A stretch of DNA of 25,149 bases from a virus, in IMG/VR virus record IMGVR_UViG_3300028829_004741, positions 1-25,149 of that record. One strand, written 5' to 3'. Within the stretch, counting starts at the first letter, position 1, and each line of letters starts with the position of its first letter. Of this stretch, positions 6,390 through 13,025 are shown one piece after another. The notes below the pieces were generated by a model that was given only the letters and a program-made list of their open reading frames with translations, was not told where the DNA came from and ran no database searches. The position numbers were made by a program, and so were the translations under genes.

Positions 6390-6834
6390 ATAAATCTCCT
6401 TGATTAATGTCTTTATTATTATAGTGATTTCCTTGAATACTTTTTATCTCTAACATATTATAATTAGGATCTTCAATGAAGAAAGTTTCTTGTTGAGTAT
6501 CTAATCCTTCAAATCTAATGTAAGGTTTATCATACATTTCAAACTGACTATATTTTATATGCATTTTAATATTATTATATTGAGTCCAAGGAAGATGAAT
6601 ACCAAAATGAGGAACACAAACAGCTCCCATATCTACTGCATGCATTCCTCTTTCAGGAGATTTAAATCTTCTAGGTTGTGATTCATGTAAAGTTAATTCA
6701 TTGCCCCAGAAATCTATATCTTGCCATTTACTTTCTTCAAATGGACCTAATTTACATTTCAATACATCAGTATAAAAAGGAAGAGTCTTTTTAAGATCTC
6801 CTCCATCTAAAGCTAAATGGAAGACATTAGACAT
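6382..6834 (-). CDS. VOC (glyoxalase/dioxygenase-like) family protein
   Basis: 150 residues with the vicinal-oxygen-chelate fold signature. It opens VFHLALDGGDLKKTLPFYTDVLKC, which contains the typical first-strand His and the FY..vL helix. HFGIHLPW supplies further histidines and FIEDPNYNMLEIKS is the usual D-P-x-x-N-x-x-E metal-binding ending. Family members bind a divalent metal and act as dioxygenases, lyases, isomerases or resistance proteins; this one cannot be placed further. The start shares a base with the preceding stop or start (TAATG at 6834). Confidence 0.82.
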   Translation of the reverse strand: MSNVFHLALDGGDLKKTLPFYTDVLKCKLGPFEESKWQDIDFWGNELTLHESQPRRFKSPERGMHAVDMGAVCVPHFGIHLPWTQYNNIKMHIKYSQFEMYDKPYIRFEGLDTQQETFFIEDPNYNMLEIKSIQGNHYNNKDINQGDLFG

Positions 6835-7055
6835 TATTTGCTCCTTAAATCTCTAAGTTCATTCATTTGCTCAGAAATTTTAGAAGCAGCATACTCAGCA
6901 TATTTTTGATAATCATTTTCAAAATAATTTTCTAAGATGTATGTTTGAACTTTTACACAGTTAAATGACATTGAAGGAGCTAATAAACTCTGCTCAGCTG
7001 CTAGGTTACATAAAACTAAAATATTAGTAAGAACTTCTAATTCAGTTCCTATCAT
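6834..7055 (-). CDS. Hypothetical helical protein, 73 aa
   Basis: An all-helical small protein (ILVLCNLAAEQSLLAPSM, then EYAASKISEQMNELRDL). AAGGAG precedes the ATG, and it couples to the VOC gene by a TAATG junction. No family recognised. Confidence 0.65.
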   Translation of the reverse strand: MIGTELEVLTNILVLCNLAAEQSLLAPSMSFNCVKVQTYILENYFENDYQKYAEYAASKISEQMNELRDLRSK

Positions 7056-7079
7056 CGCAATCTCCTTCTATATTATATT

Positions 7080-8246
7080 CTAAACTGAGTCTTTAAGGAT
7101 TTTTACTATCTCCTTTGATGTAAAAGCTGATAATGTCCATCCTAAGTGACCATGTCCAGTATTATAGAATATATTTTTATTATTTTTACTTTGTTCTACA
7201 ATCGGCATCATTGAAGGAGTCATAGGTCTTAATCCAGCCCACTTCTCCATTTTACCCCATTTCATTTTAGGAAAAGTCTTCTTAGTCCATTTAATAAGAG
7301 GTTCAATTCTTTTTTCATCTATTGATTTGTCGTAACCATTGAATTCTGCTGTACCTGCTACTCTAACTCTATCTCCTAGTCTAGCAGTTACAATTTTATA
7401 TTGATCATCTAATAAAGATACTTCAGGAATATCTCCACTTAATTCAGATAATGTTATTGAGTATCCTTTAACAGGATAGATAGGTAAATTATCTCCTACT
7501 TGTTTAGATAGAGCAGCACTAGCTACACCAGCACAAATAATAGTAGGATCTTTAAGTTTATTAATATCTGTTATTTTCTTCTTAACAAAAGCTACGCCAT
7601 CTTTTTCTAGATATAGTCTTAATTCTTCTATAAACTTATTAATATCACCTGTAAAGTCTTGCTTTGTATGATATGCACCTAATATTCTATTATCATAGTT
7701 TTTATAAGTAAGTCCAGGACCAGCAGTAAGAGCAGGTTCTATTTCTCTCACTTTACCATTCTTTACAAATTTTCTTCTTAAACCAGCTTTATAATATACT
7801 TCATTAATTAATTCAGCATGATGCATCTCTGCCCAATCTCTATAGATATGAAGAATACCTTTCTGCATTCTATCATATTTTATTCCAGTTTCTTCTTCTA
7901 TTCTATAAAGAAGCTTATGAGATTGAAGAGCCATTTTAACTGTATCAACAGTTCTTTGTTCAGCTCCTTTTATATTCCATATAAATTTAGCGAACCAGCT
8001 TATAGGCCATTTTTTTATGAGTAAAGGAGCATCAGTTTTGAACATCCAAAATATGCCTTTGAATACATTTCTCCAGCTATTCCATACTTCTGCATTACTA
8101 GCAGATAACTGACTTCCATTTGCATATGAGGTTCTGTCGGAGGGTTTGCTATCGTTATGATATAATTTGACTTTATATCCTTCTTTGTGAAGAAAATAAG
8201 CAGTAAGAATACCGCTTATACCATGTCCTATTACATTAACTATCAT
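7080..8246 (-). CDS. FAD-dependent D-amino-acid-dehydrogenase-like oxidoreductase (DadA family)
   Basis: About 388 residues, typical for the DAO/DadA family. The dinucleotide-binding motif GHGISG is at residues 7-12. A DadA-like block TSYANGSQLSASNAEVWN follows (about 40-57), and then a segment resembling the DadA substrate domain (FKGIFWMFKTDAPL). The C-terminal FAD loop NTGHGHLGWTLSAF is intact, so the enzyme looks functional. DadA oxidatively deaminates D-amino acids in bacteria; relatives oxidise glycine, sarcosine or the aminomethyl group of modified tRNA (MnmC). It couples to DUF3310 upstream by an overlap. Either host D-amino-acid metabolism or a role in modified-base synthesis is possible. 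Confidence 0.85.
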   Translation of the reverse strand: MIVNVIGHGISGILTAYFLHKEGYKVKLYHNDSKPSDRTSYANGSQLSASNAEVWNSWRNVFKGIFWMFKTDAPLLIKKWPISWFAKFIWNIKGAEQRTVDTVKMALQSHKLLYRIEEETGIKYDRMQKGILHIYRDWAEMHHAELINEVYYKAGLRRKFVKNGKVREIEPALTAGPGLTYKNYDNRILGAYHTKQDFTGDINKFIEELRLYLEKDGVAFVKKKITDINKLKDPTIICAGVASAALSKQVGDNLPIYPVKGYSITLSELSGDIPEVSLLDDQYKIVTARLGDRVRVAGTAEFNGYDKSIDEKRIEPLIKWTKKTFPKMKWGKMEKWAGLRPMTPSMMPIVEQSKNNKNIFYNTGHGHLGWTLSAFTSKEIVKILKDSV

Positions 8247-8478
8247 CAAAACTATCTATAGCAAAATCAATAAAAGTTCTAGCTTTAATAAGATCAGTCT
8301 TTACATCACCTTTCTTACCAGCTCTCCATAAGTATTTAAACGCCTGATATCTATTATAGTCAACATAAACATCATTCTGATGCTCTTTACAAAGCTGCTT
8401 AATAATAGCAATACACTCTATTGAGTCAGGATCTTGACTATAATGATTAGGTCTTACATTTTTTTTATTTATACTCAT
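8236..8478 (-). CDS. DUF3310 protein, 80 aa
   Basis: Matches DUF3310 with the sequence NHYSQDPDSIECIAIIKQL, then YVDYNRYQAFKYLWRAGKKG and DLIKARTFIDFAI. These are the conserved P-x-H-Y, E-C-I and K-Y-x-x-R-x-x-x-K elements. The family is widespread in phages and sometimes described as nucleotide-kinase related; biochemical function is not established. The start at 8478 has AAGGAG upstream and an ATGA overlap with the formyltransferase stop. Confidence 0.85.
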   Translation of the reverse strand: MSINKKNVRPNHYSQDPDSIECIAIIKQLCKEHQNDVYVDYNRYQAFKYLWRAGKKGDVKTDLIKARTFIDFAIDSFDDS

Positions 8479-8975
8479 AACTTCTCCTTTAGAAACTCTG
8501 TCCATAATGTTATACTTAAATTTCTTAATTTGTTAGAAAGAGTCTCTTCTGTATCATCTTTTATTTTACATTCACAAGATGCTACAATTTCTCCTTCATC
8601 TACAGCTTCTATTACTCTATGAATAACAACTCCTGTATCTTCTAATCCTAACTTTAAAGCTTTAGCTTGAGGATGGATACCTTTAAGTTCAGGATACTTA
8701 ATAATATTACCAGGATGAATATTATAAATCTCAAACTTCTTAACTATATCAGCAGGTACTATTCTTAACCATCCGTTTAAAGTTATGATGGTATCATGAG
8801 ATGACAATGATCTTAATCTATTGTATACTTCAGAAGTAGATATAGCATCTTCGACAATAATATGTTTATTATTGAAATTAGGATTATTAGTAAAACAAAG
8901 ATCAGGAGATCTTAAGTTCTTCTTTATTCCAACTATCTCAGATCCAGTCTGAGAAAATAATGCAATCCATCTCAT
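8475..8975 (-). CDS. Formyltransferase (PurN/Fmt-like), short form
   Basis: 166 residues with the formyltransferase catalytic triad in context: IYNIHPGNI carries the Asn and His, and AVDEGEIV the Asp. Between them, PELKGIHPQAKALKLGLEDTGVVIHRV is the conserved substrate loop. PurN is about 190-210 residues; the first strand here is short (MRWIALFSQTGSEI), suggesting a reduced N-terminal domain. Members transfer a formyl group from 10-formyl-tetrahydrofolate to an amine. The substrate could be GAR (purine synthesis) or another amine. It follows a hairpin-containing leader and precedes DUF3310. Confidence 0.83.
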   Translation of the reverse strand: MRWIALFSQTGSEIVGIKKNLRSPDLCFTNNPNFNNKHIIVEDAISTSEVYNRLRSLSSHDTIITLNGWLRIVPADIVKKFEIYNIHPGNIIKYPELKGIHPQAKALKLGLEDTGVVIHRVIEAVDEGEIVASCECKIKDDTEETLSNKLRNLSITLWTEFLKEKL

Positions 8976-8991
8976 GATAACCTCATAGAGA

Positions 8992-9019
8992 GAGCGCCGA
9001 ATAATCGACGCTCCTTTTT
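8992..9019 (+). terminator. Hairpin in formyltransferase leader, plus-strand terminator-like
   Basis: GAGCG (8992-8996) and CGCTC (9009-9013) form a stem, followed on the plus strand by CTTTTT. On the minus strand it lies in the 5' leader of the formyltransferase gene, 17-38 bases before the ATG, where it could affect expression. Confidence 0.4.
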
Positions 9020-9033
9020 ACTTTCTACTATAT

Positions 9034-9041
9034 TATTATAG
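9034..9041 (-). promoter_or_regulatory. CTATAATA motif (candidate late promoter)
   Basis: Minus strand CACTATAATAATA, about 60 bases upstream of the formyltransferase start and overlapping the stop of the preceding gene. No -35 element is visible. The same 13 bases occur near 19549 and 6417. Confidence 0.4.
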
Positions 9042-9290
9042 TGAGTAAGCAACTGAAGGTTTACCTCTTCCAGCAGAAGTAGTAACATAAGTTCTATTAA
9101 ACTTAATACCTGTCTCTTTTTCGATTTCAGTAATTCTTGAACCAGCTGAAGAGATATTAAACTTCTCATTTAATACATCTGTTAGAACAGGAGCTGATGA
9201 TGAAGCTACAGTTCTGATCATTGAGTTCTTTACATTACTTCTTCTATAAAATGAATCAGATAATGATTGCGCACTTTTCATATTTAACAT
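9036..9290 (-). CDS. Winged-helix-like small protein, 84 aa
   Basis: The C-terminal half (FNISSAGSRITEIEKETGIKF, then RGKPSVAYSL) has the layout of a recognition helix followed by a beta wing ending in Y-x-L, as in small phage winged-helix DNA-binding proteins. The N-terminal 30 residues are Ser- and Arg-rich. AAGGA precedes the ATG. It is the first gene of the leftward unit and faces the divergent plus-strand synthetase gene, so it could be a regulator of either unit. The fold call is by pattern only. Confidence 0.6.
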   Translation of the reverse strand: MLNMKSAQSLSDSFYRRSNVKNSMIRTVASSSAPVLTDVLNEKFNISSAGSRITEIEKETGIKFNRTYVTTSAGRGKPSVAYSL

Positions 9291-9325
9291 AACATTTCCT
9301 TTTTTTTGTTTGTTATTATTTCATT

Positions 9326-9333
9326 TATTATAG
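9326..9333 (-). promoter_or_regulatory. CTATAATA motif (candidate late promoter)
   Basis: Minus strand ATACTATAATAAATG, about 36 bases upstream of the winged-helix gene. It is in the 107-base divergent intergenic region, which also holds the plus-strand TATAAATA. Confidence 0.5.
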
Positions 9334-9363
9334 TATCTTTTATCAATTTTTTTCTCTATTGAG

Positions 9364-9371
9364 TATAAATA
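9364..9371 (+). promoter_or_regulatory. T4-type late promoter TATAAATA
   Basis: An exact match to the T4 late consensus recognised by gp55, 27 bases upstream of the ATG of the synthetase-like gene. It fits the presence of a gp55-like sigma in the same window. It is the only clear promoter for the only plus-strand gene unit. Confidence 0.65.
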
Positions 9372-9397
9372 TACAAGTTTGTATAAAGGAAAATAAA

Positions 9398-10225
9398 ATG
9401 ACACAGCTAATAAACCCACAGAAATTTACCGAGACGACTGGCCTTTTAAGGTCATTTTTTTTGGACAAAGGCTTCTTAGAAGTACATACGCAAAATAGAC
9501 TATCTATTTTAGCTGCATGCGAAGATCCATTCAATGTAGCAACATATAATTACGCAGGCAATATATGGCCTCTGCCTCAAACAGGCCAGATGTGGTTAGA
9601 ACATGAATTATTATCCAAGCCAGAATCTCCTGGCTTTTTTTGTGTCTCCACTTCCTATAGACAAGAACCTAATGCAATACCAGGCAGACATGATATAATA
9701 TTTCCAATGTTTGAATTTGAGATGCCAGGTGATATTAATGATTTAAAAACAATGGAATATGAATTATGTAAGTATCTAGGTTTTGGTAGAATTACAGAAA
9801 AGACTTATGCTGAATGGCAAGGACATTTTGGACTTCCTACTGATTATGAAATGACAGCAGATGAAGAAACTAAAATGTTTAAAGAGTTTGGAAGTACAAT
9901 GATTACAGACTTTCCTGAATTGACTTCTCCGTTTTGGAATATGAGTAGATATGAAGATGGTGTACATAGTAAAAAGATAGACGTTATCTTAGGCGGAATG
10001 GAAACTATTGGATCAGCAGAACGAAGTTGTGATGTAGATATGATGAGAGATACATTCCATACAATTACTGATGGTGCTTACTCTAAATTATTATTTGAAT
10101 TATTTGGTAAAGAAAGAGTAGAAGCAGAGTTAGAAGAATTCTTAAAATTTGATTTCTTTCCTAGAGTAGGAGGAGGAATTGGAATGACTAGAATGATAGC
10201 AGCTCTAGATACTCAAAAAGGTTAA
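9398..10225 (+). CDS. Class II aminoacyl-tRNA-synthetase-like catalytic core (Asp/Asn type)
   Basis: 275 residues with class II motifs. LPQTGQMWLEHELL resembles the AsnRS LTVSGQL block. Motif 2 is SYRQEP with RH and FPMFEFE (Arg88, Glu90, Arg97-His98, Glu106/Glu108). Motif 3 is GGGIGMTRM with Arg265. GGMETIGSAERSCD matches the Asp/AsnRS G-x-E-x-x-G-S-x-R element. There is no N-terminal OB-fold anticodon-binding domain, so the protein is a bare catalytic core like asparagine synthetase A, archaeal AsnRS-related asparagine synthetases, or other paralogues that aminoacylate unusual acceptors. Start is set by AAGGA before the ATG. A tRNA gene follows 6 bases after the stop. Family is firm; reaction is unknown. 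Confidence 0.82.
   Translation: MTQLINPQKFTETTGLLRSFFLDKGFLEVHTQNRLSILAACEDPFNVATYNYAGNIWPLPQTGQMWLEHELLSKPESPGFFCVSTSYRQEPNAIPGRHDIIFPMFEFEMPGDINDLKTMEYELCKYLGFGRITEKTYAEWQGHFGLPTDYEMTADEETKMFKEFGSTMITDFPELTSPFWNMSRYEDGVHSKKIDVILGGMETIGSAERSCDVDMMRDTFHTITDGAYSKLLFELFGKERVEAELEEFLKFDFFPRVGGGIGMTRMIAALDTQKG
9440..9462 (+). terminator. Weak intragenic terminator-like hairpin
   Basis: GGCCT, loop TTTA, AGGTC (one G-U pair), then A and eight T residues, inside the first 20 codons of the synthetase-like gene. The stem is short; it may be coincidental. Confidence 0.3.
9617..9641 (+). terminator. Intragenic intrinsic-terminator-like hairpin
   Basis: AAGCCAG, loop AATCTC, CTGGCTT, with seven T residues through 9641: a canonical intrinsic terminator lying within the synthetase-like coding sequence. 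An upstream GGCCAG near 9585-9590 could pair with the 3' arm as an alternative structure. Confidence 0.45.
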
Positions 10226-10231
10226 TGTTAT

Positions 10232-10314
10232 TGAAGGGTGGTGAAATTGGTAAACACGCACGATTGTTTCTCGTGTGCTTTAGCTTGTAGGTTCGAGTCC
10301 TACCCCTTCAGCCA
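10232..10314 (+). tRNA. tRNA, anticodon GUU by position, leucine-like body
   Basis: The cloverleaf is complete. Acceptor TGAAGGG pairs with CCCTTCA, D-stem GTG with CAC, anticodon stem CACGA with TCGTG, and T-stem GTAGG with CCTAC around TTCGAGT; discriminator G73 and an encoded CCA follow. The D-arm GGTGAAATTGGTAAACACG is the usual tRNA-Leu type, and the 11-base variable region can form GCT/AGC, as in short class II arms. The anticodon loop is TTGTTTC, giving GUU (Asn) with an unusual U37 and C38. Leu identity would expect A73; Asn tRNAs use G73. The amino acid is uncertain. The 3' end overlaps the convergent radical SAM gene by 15 bases. Confidence 0.85.
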
Positions 10315-11439
10315 ACTTACTAAGATAGGATCTAGATCCTCAAATGACTGATTTCTTATCTTATCAAAAGCTATAGTAGTTTTTAGTAACTCATCACGTT
10401 TTGTAGTAGTATCTTTATGAGCTTCTGCAAAACGTTTTTGAGACTCTAATGTACCTTTAGATAATATATCATAAGGCAAATATTTAGCATGCATCTCTGA
10501 ATACTCAGGTTTAAGATCATAGTTAAAACTTATATGACATTTACTATTGATACTGATTAGCTCATCATTAATTTTAGATAAGTTGAGATAATTATAAGCT
10601 GTAACTACAGTAGAAAATTGAAGAGTATATTTCATATTCATCATAGCTATAAAATTATTAACTCTTTCTTTCCATAACTTATAGTCATAAGGGTATCTAA
10701 TATAATTATAGACTTCATCTACACCATCAATAGATATGTTAATATGAATGTCTTTAAAGTGACTAAACATTTCTATTATCTTTTTGTTAAACTTAGTTCC
10801 GTTGGTAGTAATTGATAAGGTTATATTTTTAGAATAACCTGATGTTACAGCTATATCTAACACGTTTAGAAAGTCTTCTGATATGAATGGTTCTCCTCCT
10901 GTTACTTTTAGATAAGTAAGATTAGGAAGAGCATCTATGACATATTGTTTTCTTTTATCGCTATTGTTATTTGCATCATAAGTTTTCTTATCCATATCTA
11001 AGTAAGATAGATGGTTTGGAAGCTCATCAAATTGCTCTACAGTTTTCCATATAAGATTAGAGGAATAAGGACTACACATTCTACATTGAAGATTACATTT
11101 ATTGTCGAACTTCATATCTAGATAAGATAGTTTAAGTTCGTCTTTATCTTTAAACTTTTTATTACTTAGTATTCTTTGGCTCTTCATACCTATAAGTTCA
11201 TTATCCCAACAGACTTTACACATATCAGGTTTCTCATTATTACTAAGCTGTCTTCTTAACTCATACATCTCTTTACTATGGAATGCATCATTAAGACTAA
11301 TCTCATTATCTTTAAATGGAAAGTGTGCTCTAGTATTACAGCAGGGTCTTAAATGACCTGATACAGCTGCGTTAATGTGTATGAAAGGTAATATGCAAAA
11401 TGTAGAAGATGATTTATCTAACGGTTTTGATGGTGCCAT
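10300..11439 (-). CDS. Radical SAM protein, twitch domain
   Basis: 379 residues. The N-terminus FCILPFIHINAAVSGHLRPCC and the later MCKVCW supply auxiliary cysteines typical of twitch/SPASM-like proteins. The radical SAM cluster motif is CNLQCRMC (Cys115, Cys119, Cys122). KVTGGEPF and SIDGVDEVY follow in the barrel, matching the SAM-binding and glycyl-radical-type cores. Substrate is unknown; relatives are common in T4-like phages without assigned roles. The start overlaps the HAD gene by 26 bases, and the stop lies inside the convergent tRNA gene. It is a second, divergent paralogue of the protein at 1-923. Confidence 0.88.
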   Translation of the reverse strand: MAPSKPLDKSSSTFCILPFIHINAAVSGHLRPCCNTRAHFPFKDNEISLNDAFHSKEMYELRRQLSNNEKPDMCKVCWDNELIGMKSQRILSNKKFKDKDELKLSYLDMKFDNKCNLQCRMCSPYSSNLIWKTVEQFDELPNHLSYLDMDKKTYDANNNSDKRKQYVIDALPNLTYLKVTGGEPFISEDFLNVLDIAVTSGYSKNITLSITTNGTKFNKKIIEMFSHFKDIHINISIDGVDEVYNYIRYPYDYKLWKERVNNFIAMMNMKYTLQFSTVVTAYNYLNLSKINDELISINSKCHISFNYDLKPEYSEMHAKYLPYDILSKGTLESQKRFAEAHKDTTTKRDELLKTTIAFDKIRNQSFEDLDPILVSWLKG

Positions 11440-12019
11440 TATGTCTAGCTAAATATGCCTCAAAGATTACATCTGGGTACTCTTTTTTAAGACTAAGAAG
11501 AGCTTTAAGATTAGACATCGCATCATCAAATAATCTTATTCTTTTATAAAGACCAGTATCTAGATATTTTTTGAATATAACAATTTTATTATCAGCTGCA
11601 GGTCCTTTACCTAAGTTACCTGCTCTCTCAACATAGATATCATCAATAGGGATACCTTGAGCTCTGAATGTGTCTAAGAATAATTCTTTATTATCAAAAT
11701 TAGGTCTAGCTGTTACAATAATAACTTTAGAACCAGATCTTACTGCGTTTCTAAAAATACTTTTAACTTTATTAATCATCTTAGCAATAGGAGTTGAAGT
11801 CTCATTGAATATCTTAGCATTAGTAAACTCACCAAAATCAAAGTCTTCACCTCTTTTTAATCTATATTTGTTAAATTCTTGATTATCTAATTTCTTTATG
11901 ACTTTACCGTCTTTTACTACATGAACTTGAGCTTTAGTCTTAAACATAGTCTCATCTATATCAAAGATTGTTAATCCTTTTCCTGCTCGTTCAATAAGAT
12001 ATTCTTTAAAATTCAACAT
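11414..12019 (-). CDS. HAD-family phosphatase with a capsid-targeting-like N-terminus
   Basis: 201 residues. The HAD nucleophile motif DIDET is at 20-24, IVTARP (motif II) at 101-106, a lysine-bearing region near 145-150 and FDDAMSN (motif IV) at 164-170. The family layout resembles polynucleotide 3'-phosphatase or acid-phosphatase-like phage proteins, so removal of phosphate from nucleic acid ends or nucleotides is likely. The first ten residues, MLNFKEYLIE, resemble T4 internal-protein capsid-targeting peptides and end in L-I-E, a consensus prohead-protease site. No strong ribosome site is visible. Confidence 0.82.
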   Translation of the reverse strand: MLNFKEYLIERAGKGLTIFDIDETMFKTKAQVHVVKDGKVIKKLDNQEFNKYRLKRGEDFDFGEFTNAKIFNETSTPIAKMINKVKSIFRNAVRSGSKVIIVTARPNFDNKELFLDTFRAQGIPIDDIYVERAGNLGKGPAADNKIVIFKKYLDTGLYKRIRLFDDAMSNLKALLSLKKEYPDVIFEAYLARHNGTIKTVR

Positions 12020-12022
12020 GTC

Positions 12023-12328
12023 TTATTTATTCTTTATTTCTTGTTCCCAGCTCTTAAGCCAAGCATTAGCTGCACCTACTACCATATTAGTATATTCTAC
12101 CTTATAACCAGTACCAGCTTCTAACATTTCTTTATCTACAAATGGTTTGTGAACATGAGTAATATTATCCCACTCTTTAATTATTCTTTTACAAAGTTTA
12201 TCATAATCGATATCTGTAAGAACGTTATCATTTCTTTCATAATATAAGTAACTACTCATCAAGTAGTAAGGAATACATCTATTAGGAGATATATTTTCTA
12301 TATTTGGATATACACTAGGAGTACTCAT
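12023..12328 (-). CDS. Conserved hypothetical phage protein, 101 aa
   Basis: A helical protein with an IPYYLMSSYLYYERNDNVLT, DYDKLC segment and a later HKPFVDKEMLEAGTGYKV stretch. The pattern looks like a small phage family I have seen without function. AGGAGG precedes the ATG, and it shares a TAATG junction with the preceding gene. Confidence 0.7.
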   Translation of the reverse strand: MSTPSVYPNIENISPNRCIPYYLMSSYLYYERNDNVLTDIDYDKLCKRIIKEWDNITHVHKPFVDKEMLEAGTGYKVEYTNMVVGAANAWLKSWEQEIKNK

Positions 12329-12615
12329 TATTTACCTCCTAAGTTAAAAACATGATGAATATCTTTATAAAGTTTATCTAAAATAATATTAACTTTATTT
12401 TCGTTTTTTTCTTTAAGAAGAATCTCTTTGCTTCTTTTAAGATTAGCAAGAGTATCTTGATGAATCTCGTTAAAAGGATCTCTTCTTAATCTAGCTGCTA
12501 CTTTATTAATTTCATTAGCAAGATAATAATATGCATAAGTAGCTTTATACTTAGCAGCTGAATAACTTAAACCTTCTTTAACGAATTTTAGTTGAGACTG
12601 AGATGAACAAATCAT
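12328..12615 (-). CDS. Hypothetical helical protein, 95 aa
   Basis: First gene after promoter copy E. Basic and almost entirely helical (NEINKVAARLRRDPFNEIHQ, then SKEILLKEKNENKVN), possibly a coiled coil. No family recognised. Confidence 0.65.
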   Translation of the reverse strand: MICSSQSQLKFVKEGLSYSAAKYKATYAYYYLANEINKVAARLRRDPFNEIHQDTLANLKRSKEILLKEKNENKVNIILDKLYKDIHHVFNLGGK

Positions 12616-12644
12616 TTAAATTTCCTTTTTCTTAATTATACTTT

Positions 12645-12673
12645 ATTATCGTATACTTTTAATCAAAAGGCAA
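12645..12673 (-). promoter_or_regulatory. Sigma70-like early promoter, copy E
   Basis: Minus strand TTGCCT, 17 bases, GATAAT, then AAAGTATAATTAAG. Separates the 7-deazaguanine unit upstream from the HAD/radical SAM unit downstream. Confidence 0.78.
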
Positions 12674-12691
12674 CTGTTTTTTTAATTTTTT

Positions 12692-12883
12692 TTAATTTTT
12701 TTCTATTCCAGCCATTACAGTATCGTAAGTACCATACTTTTTCATAATAGCTATTTCGCCTTCAGATAAATTACTGAGTCTTTCTCTTCTTCGTTTATCT
12801 TTTTCTTTTCTTGACATTTTATTAATCTTATTACTAATTGTACCAACCATTTTATTTTCTGTACTACTTCCTGCTTGTTTCAT
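12692..12883 (-). CDS. Small basic protein, 63 aa
   Basis: A lysine- and arginine-rich middle (NKMSRKEKDKRRRERLSNL) is flanked by polar ends, suggesting nucleic-acid or ribosome binding. It overlaps the previous small gene by 20 bases, with GAGAG upstream of the ATG. No family recognised. Confidence 0.6.
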   Translation of the reverse strand: MKQAGSSTENKMVGTISNKINKMSRKEKDKRRRERLSNLSEGEIAIMKKYGTYDTVMAGIEKN

Positions 12884-13025
12884 TTAATTTCTCTCTCAAT
12901 TCTTCAACTCTAGATTCCATATAACTTATAGATGTATGTATATGCCCTGTATCTTGAGGCTGTAATTTACTTTTAGCTATTGCTATCTCTTCCATAATAA
13001 AAATTAATCTATCTGCATCAGTCAT
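12864..13025 (-). CDS. Small helical protein, 53 aa
   Basis: Reads MTDADRLIFIMEEIAIAK and ends with a coiled-coil-like YMESRVEELREKLNE. It starts 8 bases inside the end of the mazG-like gene with an AGGAGATAACG spacing and runs 20 bases into the next gene, consistent with translational coupling. No family recognised. Confidence 0.6.
   Translation of the reverse strand: MTDADRLIFIMEEIAIAKSKLQPQDTGHIHTSISYMESRVEELREKLNETSRK

Noticed and set aside
8972-9169. Minus-strand frame in a second phase of the winged-helix gene
   Set aside because: Leucine-rich shadow of the real gene, whose own frame has a good ribosome site and a sensible fold.
9398-10225. Simple asparagine synthetase A (AsnA)
   Set aside because: Motif 2 (SYRQEP with RH and FEFE) is tRNA-synthetase-like rather than the AsnA MKALRPDED type, so only the class II core is claimed.
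10232-10314. Ordinary tRNA-Leu
   Set aside because: The body is leucine-like, but the seven-base loop gives GUU and the discriminator is G, not A, so the amino acid is left open.
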